Made by a program: the position numbers and the translations under genes. Under the pieces are notes generated by a model, which saw only the letters and a list, made by a program, of their open reading frames with translations, ran no database searches and was not told the DNA's origin. Shown here one piece after another: positions 51,037 through 59,430 of a stretch of 64,000 bases of DNA. The stretch is from Streptomyces sp. NBC_00178 (GTDB lineage: Bacteria > Actinomycetota > Actinomycetes > Streptomycetales > Streptomycetaceae). Location of the stretch: assembly GCF_036206005.1 (NCBI RefSeq), contig NZ_CP108143.1, forward strand, positions 6,291,501 through 6,355,500. Direction: 5' to 3'. Every line of letters begins with the position of its first letter. Within the stretch, counting starts at the first letter, position 1.

Positions 51037-52155
51037 ATGAGGCGCACACGCGTCATCGGCATCGCCGCCGGACTCGCCGTCGTCGCCGTGGCCGCCACCT
51101 CCGGGGTGATGGCGATGGACGACCGGGGGAAGACGACGATCACCGCCTACTTCGACCAGGCCACGGGCGTGTACGCCGGATCGGACCTGCGGATCCTCGG
51201 CGTCAAGGTCGGCACCGTCGAGTCCGTGGAGCCGCACGGCCGGGAGGTCCGGGTCGTCCTGCGGCTCGACGAGGGCGTCGACGTGCCCGAGGAGGCACAC
51301 GCGGTGGTCGTCGCCCCGAGCCTGGTCGCCGACCGGTACGTCCAGCTCGCCCCGGCCTACACCGGAGGAGCCCGGCTGAAGGACGACGCCGTACTGCCGG
51401 CGGCGGACAACGCCACGCCCATCGAGGTCGACCAGCTCTACGCGTCGATCACCGAACTCTCCACCGCGCTCGGCCCCGACGGGGCGAACACCGACGGTGC
51501 GCTCGCCGAACTCCTCGACACCGGCGCGAAGAACCTGGACGGCAACGGGAAGGCCATCGGCGACTCCGTGGAACAGTTCGGCAAGGCCACCAAGACCCTC
51601 GACAGGAGCAGCGGCAACCTCTTCGACACGCTGTCCTACCTGCAGACGTTCACCACGATGCTGAAGGACAAGGACGGCGACGTACGGGCCGCCGAGCAGC
51701 AGCTGAACTCCGTCACCGGCTTCCTCGCCGACGACCGGAAGAACCTCGGCGCGGCGCTCGAGGAACTGGGCAAGGCACTCGGCCAGGTCAAGGGCTTCAT
51801 CCAGCGGAACCACGGAGCCCTGAAGGAGAACGTGGACCTCCTCGTGCCCCTCACCCAGACCCTGGTCGACCAGCGCGCCTCGCTCGCCGAGTCCCTGGAC
51901 ACGCTGCCGCTCGCCGCGGGCAACGTGCTCAACGCCTACGACCCGGCGAACCGCACCCTCAACGGCCGCACCAACCTCAACGAGCTGTCCATGGGAGGAC
52001 CGCTCACCGAGCCGGGGGCCGGCCTGACGGGACTCGCGCCGGTGGACGCCGCCCGCCGGCAGAGTCTGCCCGCCCTGCCGCTGCCCGCCGTCGGGACCGT
52101 CTACGGCACCCCGGACCGGACCGGGCCGCAGGAGAAGAAGGAGACGCCCCGATGA
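51037..52155 (+). CDS. Mce family protein, fourth position (MceD-like)
   Basis: Protein of 372 aa: anchor (VIGIAAGLAVVAVAATSGVM), MCE domain (ITAYFDQATGVYAGSDLRIL then GVKVGTVESVEPHGREVRVV), helical region and a Pro-rich tail. Overlaps the fifth Mce gene by 4 bp (ATGA). Confidence 0.93.
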   Translation: MRRTRVIGIAAGLAVVAVAATSGVMAMDDRGKTTITAYFDQATGVYAGSDLRILGVKVGTVESVEPHGREVRVVLRLDEGVDVPEEAHAVVVAPSLVADRYVQLAPAYTGGARLKDDAVLPAADNATPIEVDQLYASITELSTALGPDGANTDGALAELLDTGAKNLDGNGKAIGDSVEQFGKATKTLDRSSGNLFDTLSYLQTFTTMLKDKDGDVRAAEQQLNSVTGFLADDRKNLGAALEELGKALGQVKGFIQRNHGALKENVDLLVPLTQTLVDQRASLAESLDTLPLAAGNVLNAYDPANRTLNGRTNLNELSMGGPLTEPGAGLTGLAPVDAARRQSLPALPLPAVGTVYGTPDRTGPQEKKETPR

Positions 52156-53300
52156 GCCGCGCCCCGCGCAGACCCGGCAACCGCGCGCTCGCCGGTCTGG
52201 CAGCCCTGGTCGCCGCCGGAGCCGGCCTCACCCTCGTGGTGACGAGCGTGAGCCTGCCGTCCCTCACGGGCATCGACCAGGTGCCCCTGCCGGGCGGCGC
52301 CGACCTGGGCGACCACCCGTACGAGATCACCGCCGAGTTCGGCGACGTACTCAGCCTCGCCCCGCAGTCGTCCGTGAAGGTCAACGACGTCGCGGTCGGA
52401 CGGGTCACCAGGATCGCCCTGACGCCCGGGGGGTGGACCGCGAAGGTCACCATGCGCGTCAACGGCTCGATCGACCTGCCCGCCAACGCCTACGCCCACC
52501 TCGAACAGTCCAGCCTCCTCGGCGAGAAGTTCGTCCAGCTCTCACCCCCGAGCACCGGCGCCGCGCGCGGCGCCCTCGCGGACGGCGACCGGATCCCGCT
52601 CTCCCGGACGAACCGCAACCCCGAGGTCGAAGAGGTCTTCGGGGCCCTCTCGATGCTCCTCAACGGCGGCGGGGTCAGCCAGCTCAAGACCATCACCACC
52701 GAGCTGAACAAGGCGCTCGCGGGCCGGGAACCACAGATCCGCTCCATGCTGAAGCGCGTCGACACGCTCGTCACGAACCTGGACGACCACAAGGCCGACA
52801 TCACCCAGGCCCTCGACGGGGTGAACCGGCTCTCCGCCACGCTCGCCACCCGCAAGCAGGACGTCGGCACGGTCCTCACGGGGCTCACCCCCGGCATGAA
52901 GGTCCTGGAGAAGCAGCGCGGCTCCCTGCTCACCATGCTGCGCTCGCTCGACTCCCTGTCCACCGTCGCCGTCGACACGATCAACAAGAGCAAGGCGGAC
53001 ATGATCGCCGACCTCAAGGCCATCGCACCCACCCTCACCGCACTCGCCGACTCGGGCGACGACCTGCCGGACTCCCTCCAGGTGCTGCTCACCTACCCGT
53101 TCACCGACGAGGTGCTGCGCGGGGTGAAGGGCGACTACCTCAACGTCTACCTCGACGTGACGGCCGTGCCCGGCACCCAGGTCATACCGGCGCTCACCCC
53201 GGCCACCACACCGCCGGCGGCGTCCGGTACGCGCAAGGGAGCGGCGCTGCCCCTGCCACTGCCCTCGGTCACGGCACCGGGAACGGAGGGCACCCGCTGA
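52152..53300 (+). CDS. Mce family protein, fifth position (MceE-like, no lipobox)
   Basis: Protein of 382 aa in the position normally held by the lipoprotein MceE/LprK. The membrane segment is GLAALVAAGAGLTLVVTSVS, and the conserved LPLPGG-like motif follows (GIDQVPLPGGADLGDHPYEI), then the MCE domain. No Cys occurs at the lipobox position, so this copy is probably held by an uncleaved anchor instead of lipid. The stop overlaps the sixth Mce gene (TGATG). Confidence 0.92.
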   Translation: MSRAPRRPGNRALAGLAALVAAGAGLTLVVTSVSLPSLTGIDQVPLPGGADLGDHPYEITAEFGDVLSLAPQSSVKVNDVAVGRVTRIALTPGGWTAKVTMRVNGSIDLPANAYAHLEQSSLLGEKFVQLSPPSTGAARGALADGDRIPLSRTNRNPEVEEVFGALSMLLNGGGVSQLKTITTELNKALAGREPQIRSMLKRVDTLVTNLDDHKADITQALDGVNRLSATLATRKQDVGTVLTGLTPGMKVLEKQRGSLLTMLRSLDSLSTVAVDTINKSKADMIADLKAIAPTLTALADSGDDLPDSLQVLLTYPFTDEVLRGVKGDYLNVYLDVTAVPGTQVIPALTPATTPPAASGTRKGAALPLPLPSVTAPGTEGTR

Positions 53301-54529
53301 TGATCACCACAGCCGTCCGCCTCAAGAACGTGGCCTTCCTCCTCATCGCCGTACTCGTCCTCGGCTACCTCGGTGCGCGGTACGCCGACCTCGGCCACTA
53401 CGTCGGACTGCGCGGCTACTACACCGTGACGGTCCAGCTCCCGCAGACCGGCGGCCTGTACACCCACTCCGACGTGAGCTACCGGGGCGTGTCGGTCGGC
53501 AGGGTCGGTCCCATCGAACTCACCGACGACGGGGTCGAGGCGGAACTGCGCATCGAGAACGACGCGCCCCCCATCCCCGACAGCCTCCACGCCGTCGTCG
53601 CCAATCTCTCCGCGGTCGGCGAGCAGTACATCGACCTGCGGCCCACCCGCGCCGACGGCCCCTTCCTGGGGAACGGCTCGGTCATCGACCAGGCCGACAC
53701 GACCATTCCCGCGCCCGTCACCGACGTCCTCACCAGCGTCGACGACCTGACGGCCTCCGTCGACACGGAGGCCCTGCGCACGGTCGTGGAGGAGTTCGGC
53801 GCCGCCTTCGAGGGGCGGGGCGACGACCTCCAGGTCCTCCTCGACACCAGCGGCGAGTTCGTCGAGGCCGCCGACGAGGCCCTGCCCACCACCACGAAGC
53901 TGATGGCCGACGGCGAGACCGTCCTGCGCACCCAGTCCGAACAGGGCGAGGCGCTGAAGGGGTTCGCTTCCGGGGCCAAGGAACTGGCCGACGAACTCAA
54001 GGACTCCGACACCGATCTGCGCCGGCTCATCGCCGCCGCACCCGGCGCCACCGAGCAGATCAGCGGGCTGCTCCGGGACCTCGACCCCGAGTTCGGGGTG
54101 GTCGTCGCGAACCTGCTCACCACGTCCGAGGTCGCCGTGACCCGCCAGCGTGGACTGGAGGAACTCCTGGTGAAGGTGCCCGCGGTCGCGGCCGCCGGTT
54201 CCAGCGCCATCGACGCCGACGGCGCCAGGTTCGGGATGTCCGTCACCTTCTTCGAACCGCTGCCCTGCACCTCCGGCTACGGCGGTACGACCTACCGGGT
54301 GGGCACCGACCTCTCGCCCGCGCCCGCCGCCAACACCAAGGCCCGGTGCGCGTCGGCGCCCGGCAGCGGGATCAACGTCCGAGGCAGCGCCAACGCCCCG
54401 AAGGGCGGACCCGTCCCCGAACCGGCCGAGCCCGGCGCGTCCCTCCCCGGAGCCCTCGGCGCCCCCGCCGGCACCCCGCGCGCGGCCGACGGCATGGCCG
54501 GCCTGCTCGGCCTCGGAGGCGGCGCATGA
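53300..54529 (+). CDS. Mce family protein, sixth position (MceF-like)
   Basis: Protein of 409 aa with anchor (LKNVAFLLIAVLVLGYLGAR), MCE domain (YYTVTVQLPQTGGLYTHSDV then SYRGVSVGRVGPIEL), a helical region, and a C-terminal Pro/Gly/Ala tail. It ends the six-Mce block and overlaps the first Mce-associated gene by 4 bp. Confidence 0.93.
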   Translation: MITTAVRLKNVAFLLIAVLVLGYLGARYADLGHYVGLRGYYTVTVQLPQTGGLYTHSDVSYRGVSVGRVGPIELTDDGVEAELRIENDAPPIPDSLHAVVANLSAVGEQYIDLRPTRADGPFLGNGSVIDQADTTIPAPVTDVLTSVDDLTASVDTEALRTVVEEFGAAFEGRGDDLQVLLDTSGEFVEAADEALPTTTKLMADGETVLRTQSEQGEALKGFASGAKELADELKDSDTDLRRLIAAAPGATEQISGLLRDLDPEFGVVVANLLTTSEVAVTRQRGLEELLVKVPAVAAAGSSAIDADGARFGMSVTFFEPLPCTSGYGGTTYRVGTDLSPAPAANTKARCASAPGSGINVRGSANAPKGGPVPEPAEPGASLPGALGAPAGTPRAADGMAGLLGLGGGA

Positions 54530-55047
54530 GCGACCGGACGAGAACACGGCTCGGCTGGGCGGCGATGCTCGCCGCCGCACTGGTGTGCGTCCTCGGCGCG
54601 TGGTCGTACGCCCAGGCGCGCGGCGACGGCACGCTTGCCTACGCGAAGGGCCGCGACGCCGCGCTGGCCGACGGCAAGCGGCACCTCGCCAGGCTCACCA
54701 GCATGGACGGCCGGAGCACCCAAGGCGTCGACTCCGGCCTCACGGCCTGGCTCGGATCCTCCACCGGACCACTGCACGACCGGCTGGAGAGCTCCCGGAA
54801 GAAGGACGCGGCCGAACTCACCGCATCCGGCGCCACCGCACGCGGCAAGGTCACCGACGCCGCCCTCACGGCGCTCGACGACCGCGCCGGCACCGCGGCG
54901 CTCATCGCGACGGTGGACGTCGAGATCACCCCGCGCACCGGCAAGGCCGGGACCGAGCGCAAGCGCTTCGAGGTGACCCTCGCGCGGACCGGCCAGGGCT
55001 GGAAGGTCAAGGCACTCGAAGCACTACCGGTCGGGAGCGGCTCATGA
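54526..55047 (+). CDS. Mce-associated membrane protein 1
   Basis: Protein of 173 aa with a single N-terminal helix (RLGWAAMLAAALVCVLGAWS) and an NTF2-like outer domain (GRDAALADGKRHLARLTSMD, DRAGTAALIATVDVEITPRT, GWKVKALEALPVG). Mce-associated proteins of this kind are thought to stabilise the Mce complex. ATG 54526 overlaps the previous stop. Confidence 0.88.
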   Translation: MSDRTRTRLGWAAMLAAALVCVLGAWSYAQARGDGTLAYAKGRDAALADGKRHLARLTSMDGRSTQGVDSGLTAWLGSSTGPLHDRLESSRKKDAAELTASGATARGKVTDAALTALDDRAGTAALIATVDVEITPRTGKAGTERKRFEVTLARTGQGWKVKALEALPVGSGS

Positions 55048-55679
55048 AGCGGAGCGGGGACACGACGACGCCCGGTCCGGAAGACGGCACGGTGGCCGAA
55101 CCGGGCCCCGCGCCGGAACCAGGCACCGCGATGGAGCCGGGTACCGCGACCGGACCCGGGCAGCCCGCCCTTCCGCGCCCGCGGCGATGGCCTCGCGCGC
55201 TCGCCGCCGTGCTCGCCGTCGCGCTGCTGGCGACGGGCGGCACCCTGTTCGCCCAGGGACGCCAGCTGCGCGACACCCCGGCCACCTCCAACCACGCGCT
55301 CACGGACACCGCCGCGACCACCCGGGTCGTGGGCGACGTGAGCAGCGCACTGGGAAAGGTCTTCTCGTACAGCCCGCAGGCCACCGCCGCCACCAAGGAG
55401 TCGGCGAAGCACCTGCTCGGCGGCAAGGCGCTCCAGCAGTACGCCGCCCTGTTCGGCCAGGTCGAGAAGCAGGCGGCGGACCAGCGGCTGACGCTCACCA
55501 GCCAGGTCGTACGCGCCGGGGTCACCCGGCTCAGCGGGTCCAGCGCCCACCTGCTCGTGTTCCTCGACCAGGTCTACGAGCGCGAGGGCAAGGCGGCCAC
55601 CACGGCGGCGGCCCAGCTGTCCGTCACCGCGGAACTGCGCGGCGGGCACTGGCGGATCGTCGACATCACGTCCAGGTAA
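55044..55679 (+). CDS. Mce-associated membrane protein 2
   Basis: Protein of 211 aa: acidic Pro/Thr-rich cytoplasmic start (PEDGTVAEPGPAPEPGTAME), one membrane helix (ALAAVLAVALLATGGTLFAQ) and a NTF2-like domain (KVFSYSPQATAATKESAKHL, LLVFLDQVYEREGKAATTAA, GGHWRIVDITSR). Overlaps the preceding gene by 4 bp. Confidence 0.88.
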   Translation: MKRSGDTTTPGPEDGTVAEPGPAPEPGTAMEPGTATGPGQPALPRPRRWPRALAAVLAVALLATGGTLFAQGRQLRDTPATSNHALTDTAATTRVVGDVSSALGKVFSYSPQATAATKESAKHLLGGKALQQYAALFGQVEKQAADQRLTLTSQVVRAGVTRLSGSSAHLLVFLDQVYEREGKAATTAAAQLSVTAELRGGHWRIVDITSR

Positions 55680-55694
55680 GGGGAGAGGCACCGG

Positions 55695-56225
55695 ATGGCA
55701 CGGGTACGGATGAGGGGGAATCCCCTGACGGCGGCCGCGATCGCGCTGACGATCGCCGCGGCCTGCGTCGCGGGCTGGGGCGGCTGGTCCCGCTACGAGG
55801 CGGCGCACGACGACTCGGCGGCCTACGCGCAGGCCCGCGACGACGTGCTCGCGGCGGGGGAGCAGGCCGTGCAGAACATGAACACGCTGGACCACGCCGA
55901 GCTGGAGGAGGGGCTCGACAGCTGGGAGGACTCGACCACCGGAGATCTGCACAGCCAACTCGTCGACGGACGGGACGCGTTCGTCGAGCAGATCGAGGCG
56001 GCGAAGACGGTCAGCACCGCGAAGATCCTGTCCGGGGCCGTGACCGAGCTCGACGACCGGGCCGGGAAAGCCGCGGTGATGGTGGCGCTCCGGGTCACGG
56101 TGACCGCGTCCGAGGGCAAGCCGGCGGTGAAGGAGAGCCGCATGCTCGGGCAGCTCACCCGCACCTCCACGGGCTGGAAGCTCAGCGCCCTCGGCCAGGC
56201 GCCCGTCGGCAGCACGGCCGGCTGA
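55695..56225 (+). CDS. Mce-associated membrane protein 3
   Basis: Protein of 176 aa, a paralogue of Mce-associated protein 1: anchor (AAAIALTIAAACVAGWGGWS) and NTF2-like domain (ARDDVLAAGEQAVQNMNTLD, DDRAGKAAVMVALRVTVTAS). Starts 15 bp after the previous stop with GGGGAGAGG as a ribosome binding site. Confidence 0.88.
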   Translation: MARVRMRGNPLTAAAIALTIAAACVAGWGGWSRYEAAHDDSAAYAQARDDVLAAGEQAVQNMNTLDHAELEEGLDSWEDSTTGDLHSQLVDGRDAFVEQIEAAKTVSTAKILSGAVTELDDRAGKAAVMVALRVTVTASEGKPAVKESRMLGQLTRTSTGWKLSALGQAPVGSTAG

Positions 56226-56253
56226 CCCGCCCCCTTCGAGAGGACCACCGCAC

Positions 56254-57027
56254 ATGTCGACGACCCGTCACCTCGTGAACCGGCGCCGCCGCCTTGCCGT
56301 CGTCGCCGCGACCGCGACGCCGCCCCGCACCCCGGCGGCCCCGGCGGACGAACAGGCCCGCGACGAGAACCCGCAGGAGCAGGAGCAGGAGCAGGAGCAC
56401 GCACAGGCGCAGGCGCAGGACGAGGACCCCGCCTCGGGACCACACTCCCGGGACGGCGTCACGGCCGACGAGGAGCCCGCGGATGACGGAGCACCGCGCG
56501 GGCGGCTGCCACGCCCCCGCATTCCGCTCCCGGCCGCACTCTGCGCCGTGACCGTGCTCCTCGGAGCCTTCGCCGCCTGGGCGTTCACCTCTGCCGGTGA
56601 CCTGCGCGACGAACCCGCCCGGCAGAACACCGCGCTCACCGACATCGCCCGGACCAGCGAGGTCAAGGGCCGGATCACGCAGGCCGTCGGCGCCGTCTTC
56701 TCGTACGACTACGCCTCGCCCGGGAAGTCCGACCGCGCGGCCCGCACCTACCTCGTGGGCAAGGCGGTCCAGCAGCACCGGGAGATGCTCGCGGAGGTAC
56801 GCGCCCAGGCGCCGAAGCAGAAGCTCGTGCTCACCACGACCGTCACCGGGAGCGGGGTCCAGGTGCTCGACGGCGACCGGGCGAGGCTGCTGGTGTTCGC
56901 CGACCAGAGCAACACCCGTACCGGCGAGAAGGAGGAGACGACGTACGCGGCGGCGATGTTCGCCGTGGACGCGGTCCTCCGGGACGGCGCCTGGCGCATC
57001 TCGGCCATCGACACGTTCACCCAGTGA
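56254..57027 (+). CDS. Mce-associated membrane protein 4
   Basis: Protein of 257 aa with a long cytoplasmic start containing a Gln/Glu-rich low-complexity run (QEQEQEQEHAQAQAQDED), one membrane helix (ALCAVTVLLGAFAAWAFTSA) and a domain matching Mce-associated protein 2 (AVGAVFSYDYASPGKSDRAA, LLVFADQSNTRTGEKEETTY, GAWRISAIDTFTQ). The alternation 1-2-3-4 suggests duplication of an ancestral pair. Confidence 0.87.
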   Translation: MSTTRHLVNRRRRLAVVAATATPPRTPAAPADEQARDENPQEQEQEQEHAQAQAQDEDPASGPHSRDGVTADEEPADDGAPRGRLPRPRIPLPAALCAVTVLLGAFAAWAFTSAGDLRDEPARQNTALTDIARTSEVKGRITQAVGAVFSYDYASPGKSDRAARTYLVGKAVQQHREMLAEVRAQAPKQKLVLTTTVTGSGVQVLDGDRARLLVFADQSNTRTGEKEETTYAAAMFAVDAVLRDGAWRISAIDTFTQ

Positions 57028-57046
57028 CCCGGGGAGAGGAGCACGC

Positions 57047-58288
57047 GTGAGGTTCCACGGAAAGATGCGCCGCGGACTCGGCGGCACCGCCACCGCGGTG
57101 GCCGCCATGGCGGCGCTGACGGCGTCCCAGGCACCCGGGCTCGCCGCGGGCGCGGACGCCACGGAGAAGACGGCCGCCACGGACGACGTCGTCTGGACCG
57201 AGGTGCCGAACGACGACAGCTACCACACGGAGCTCCCGCCCCTGAAGTCACCGCAGCCACCGTCGAAGGCGGGCCGCGGGCAGAGCTCCCCGGCGGTCGT
57301 GCGGTCCTGGGCCGAAGCGGGCGTCCCCGCCACCGTCCTGGCCGCCTACCGCAACGCGGAACGCGCCCTGGCCCGTACCGATCCCGGCTGCAACCTGCCG
57401 TGGCAGCTCCTCGCGGCGATCGGCAAGGTCGAGTCGGGCCACGCGGGCGGCGGACGGGTGGACGCCTCCGGCACGACGCTCACCCCCATCCTCGGCCCGG
57501 TCCTCAACGGTGAGGGTTTCGCCCGCATCCCGGACACCGACGGCGGGGCCTACGACGGCGACGCGACGTACGACAGGGCCGTCGGGCCGATGCAGTTCAT
57601 CCCCTCGACGTGGGCGCACTGGGGCGCGGACGGGAACGGAGACGGACGCAAGGACCCCGGCAACGTCGTCGACGCCTCCCTCGCCGCCGGCCACTACCTC
57701 TGCGCGGGGACACGGAACCTGTCCGTCCGCGCGGACCTGGACCGGGCGGTGCTCAGCTACAACCACTCGGACACCTACCTGCGGACGGTGCGGTCCTGGC
57801 TGGAGTTCTACCGCAAGGGCGTCCACACGGTGGCCGACGGCAGCGGTGTGGTCCCGAGCAGCCCGGGTGCGGGCGGCCCCCACGCACCGCAGGCCCCGGT
57901 CGGCGGCCCCGGAGCCCCGGGCAAGGGCGGGGGAGGCATTGTCGTCGGCCCGCAGCCGACGGGATCACCGAGCCCCTCCACCTCGCCCACCACCGGCCCC
58001 TCAGGCTCCCCGAGCCCCACCGGTCCGGGTCCGGACCCGACCGGCACCGGCGATCCGACCGGTCCCGCGACGCCCGACCCCACGACCACGCCGGACCCGA
58101 CGACCACACCCGACCCCACGACCACGCCGGACCCGACCACCACGCCCGACCCCACCACGTCACCCGATCCGGACCCGACCACCACGCCCCCGGAGTGCCC
58201 CACGGACACAGCCGGCCCCGACCCGTCACCCGGCACCACGCCGGACGGCGACCCGGCCGGTGATCCCTGCGCCACCCCGGCCCCCTGA
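57047..58288 (+). CDS. Secreted lytic transglycosylase ending the mce operon
   Basis: Protein of 413 aa with a signal peptide (AAMAALTASQAPGLAAGAD) and a MltB/SLT-type lysozyme-like domain: catalytic Glu in LLAAIGKVESGHA, AVGPMQFIPSTWAHWG and VVDASLAAGHYLCAG. A Pro/Thr-rich tail with five tandem PDPTT(T/S) units follows. GTG 57047 has GGAGAGGAG upstream. Cell-wall opening near the Mce complex is a plausible role, since the tube must cross peptidoglycan. Confidence 0.9.
   Translation: MRFHGKMRRGLGGTATAVAAMAALTASQAPGLAAGADATEKTAATDDVVWTEVPNDDSYHTELPPLKSPQPPSKAGRGQSSPAVVRSWAEAGVPATVLAAYRNAERALARTDPGCNLPWQLLAAIGKVESGHAGGGRVDASGTTLTPILGPVLNGEGFARIPDTDGGAYDGDATYDRAVGPMQFIPSTWAHWGADGNGDGRKDPGNVVDASLAAGHYLCAGTRNLSVRADLDRAVLSYNHSDTYLRTVRSWLEFYRKGVHTVADGSGVVPSSPGAGGPHAPQAPVGGPGAPGKGGGGIVVGPQPTGSPSPSTSPTTGPSGSPSPTGPGPDPTGTGDPTGPATPDPTTTPDPTTTPDPTTTPDPTTTPDPTTSPDPDPTTTPPECPTDTAGPDPSPGTTPDGDPAGDPCATPAP
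58073..58190 (+). repeat. 18-bp tandem repeat encoding PDPTTT units
   Basis: Five 18-bp units in frame, encoding PDPTTT four times and PDPTTS once, then a longer PDPDPTTTPP. It sits in the disordered tail of the transglycosylase and may be length-variable. Confidence 0.75.
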
Positions 58289-58292
58289 CGGG

Positions 58293-59354
58293 TCAGCCGG
58301 GCCGGAGCACCTCGGACAGGTCGTACCGCACCACTTCCTCCAGCTGTGCGTAGGTGCAGCCGGTGGCGGTGCGGTCCGGCCGCCACCGCCGGAACTGGGT
58401 GGTGTGGCGGAAGCGGTCGCCCTCCATGTGGTCGTACGCCACCTCGCAGACGCGCTCCGGGCTCAGCGCCACCCAGGACAGGTCCTTCTTGCCGGACCAG
58501 CGGCTGGGCGCTCCCGGCAGCCGAGATCCCTCGTGCGCCGTGGCGTCCGCCCAGGCCGACCAGGGGTGCCCGGCGGGGTCGATGCGCAGCGGGTCCAGTT
58601 CCTCCAGCAGTTCCGCGCGGCGCTTCATCGTGAAGGCGGCGCACACGCCCACGTGCTGCAGGGCGCCCCCGGTGTCGTACAGGCCGAGCAGGAGCGATCC
58701 GACGACCGGGCCGCTCTTGTGGAAGCGGTAGCCCGCCACGACGCAGTCGGCGGTCCGCTCGTGCTTGATCTTGTACATGGCGCGGGTGTCGGGGCGGTAG
58801 GGCAGGTCGAGCGGCTTCGCGACCACTCCGTCGAGCCCCGCGCCCTCGTAGCGCTCGAACCAGTCCTGCGCGAGCGCCTGGTCCGTGGTGGCCGGTGCGA
58901 GGTACACCGGCGCGGACGCGCCTGCCAGCGCCCCCTCCAGGACCGCTCGGCGCTCCGTCTGCGGGGCGCCGAGCAGCGAGGCGTCGTCCAGCGCGAGGAT
59001 GTCGAAGGCGACGAGGCCGGCCGGCGTCTCCCCGGCCAGCATGCGTACGCGGGAGTCGGCCGGATGGATGCGTTCGCTCAGCCGGTCGAAGTCCAGCCGT
59101 CCCTCCCACGGCACGACGATCTCGCCGTCGATCACGCAGCGGGCGGGCAGGTTCTCCAGGACGGCCGCGACCACTTCGGGAAAGTAGCGGGTGAGCGGCT
59201 TCCCCGTCCGGCTGCCGATCACCACCTCGTCGCCGTCCCGGTGGACGATCGCGCGGAAGCCGTCCCACTTCGCCTCGTACTGCATGCCCGGCGGGATCCG
59301 CTTCACGGACTTGGCGAGCATCGGCTTCACGGGAGGCATCACCGGCAGGTCCAT
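58293..59354 (-). CDS. ATP-dependent DNA ligase (LigC-like)
   Basis: Ligase of 353 aa without additional domains. Motif I is EAKWDGFR with Lys29 as the adenylated residue; motif III VAFDILALDD, motif IV GLDGVVAKPLD and motif V MYKIKHERTADCVV follow, and an OB-fold C-terminus has PERVCEVAYDHMEGDRFRHT. This size fits the LigC/LigD ligase group of actinobacteria, used in end joining or base excision repair. ATG 59354 is chosen over 59516 for family length. Divergent from the polymerase gene. Confidence 0.9.
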   Translation of the reverse strand: MDLPVMPPVKPMLAKSVKRIPPGMQYEAKWDGFRAIVHRDGDEVVIGSRTGKPLTRYFPEVVAAVLENLPARCVIDGEIVVPWEGRLDFDRLSERIHPADSRVRMLAGETPAGLVAFDILALDDASLLGAPQTERRAVLEGALAGASAPVYLAPATTDQALAQDWFERYEGAGLDGVVAKPLDLPYRPDTRAMYKIKHERTADCVVAGYRFHKSGPVVGSLLLGLYDTGGALQHVGVCAAFTMKRRAELLEELDPLRIDPAGHPWSAWADATAHEGSRLPGAPSRWSGKKDLSWVALSPERVCEVAYDHMEGDRFRHTTQFRRWRPDRTATGCTYAQLEEVVRYDLSEVLRPG

Positions 59355-59392
59355 GGCCCGATTCTCACCCGGCGGACCGGGCACGTCTTCCG

Positions 59393-59405
59393 ATATGCGG
59401 CATAT
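59393..59405. promoter_or_regulatory. Palindrome in the ligase-polymerase divergent promoter
   Basis: ATATGC-G-GCATAT is a perfect inverted repeat in the 76-bp gap between the divergent starts at 59354 and 59431, well placed to control both. Confidence 0.5.
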
Positions 59406-59430
59406 GTGCGTGCCGCCTACGGTGTTCGGC

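Noticed and set aside
58073..58190. Regular short repeats resembling a CRISPR array
   Set aside because: They are in-frame 18-bp codon repeats without spacers inside the transglycosylase gene.
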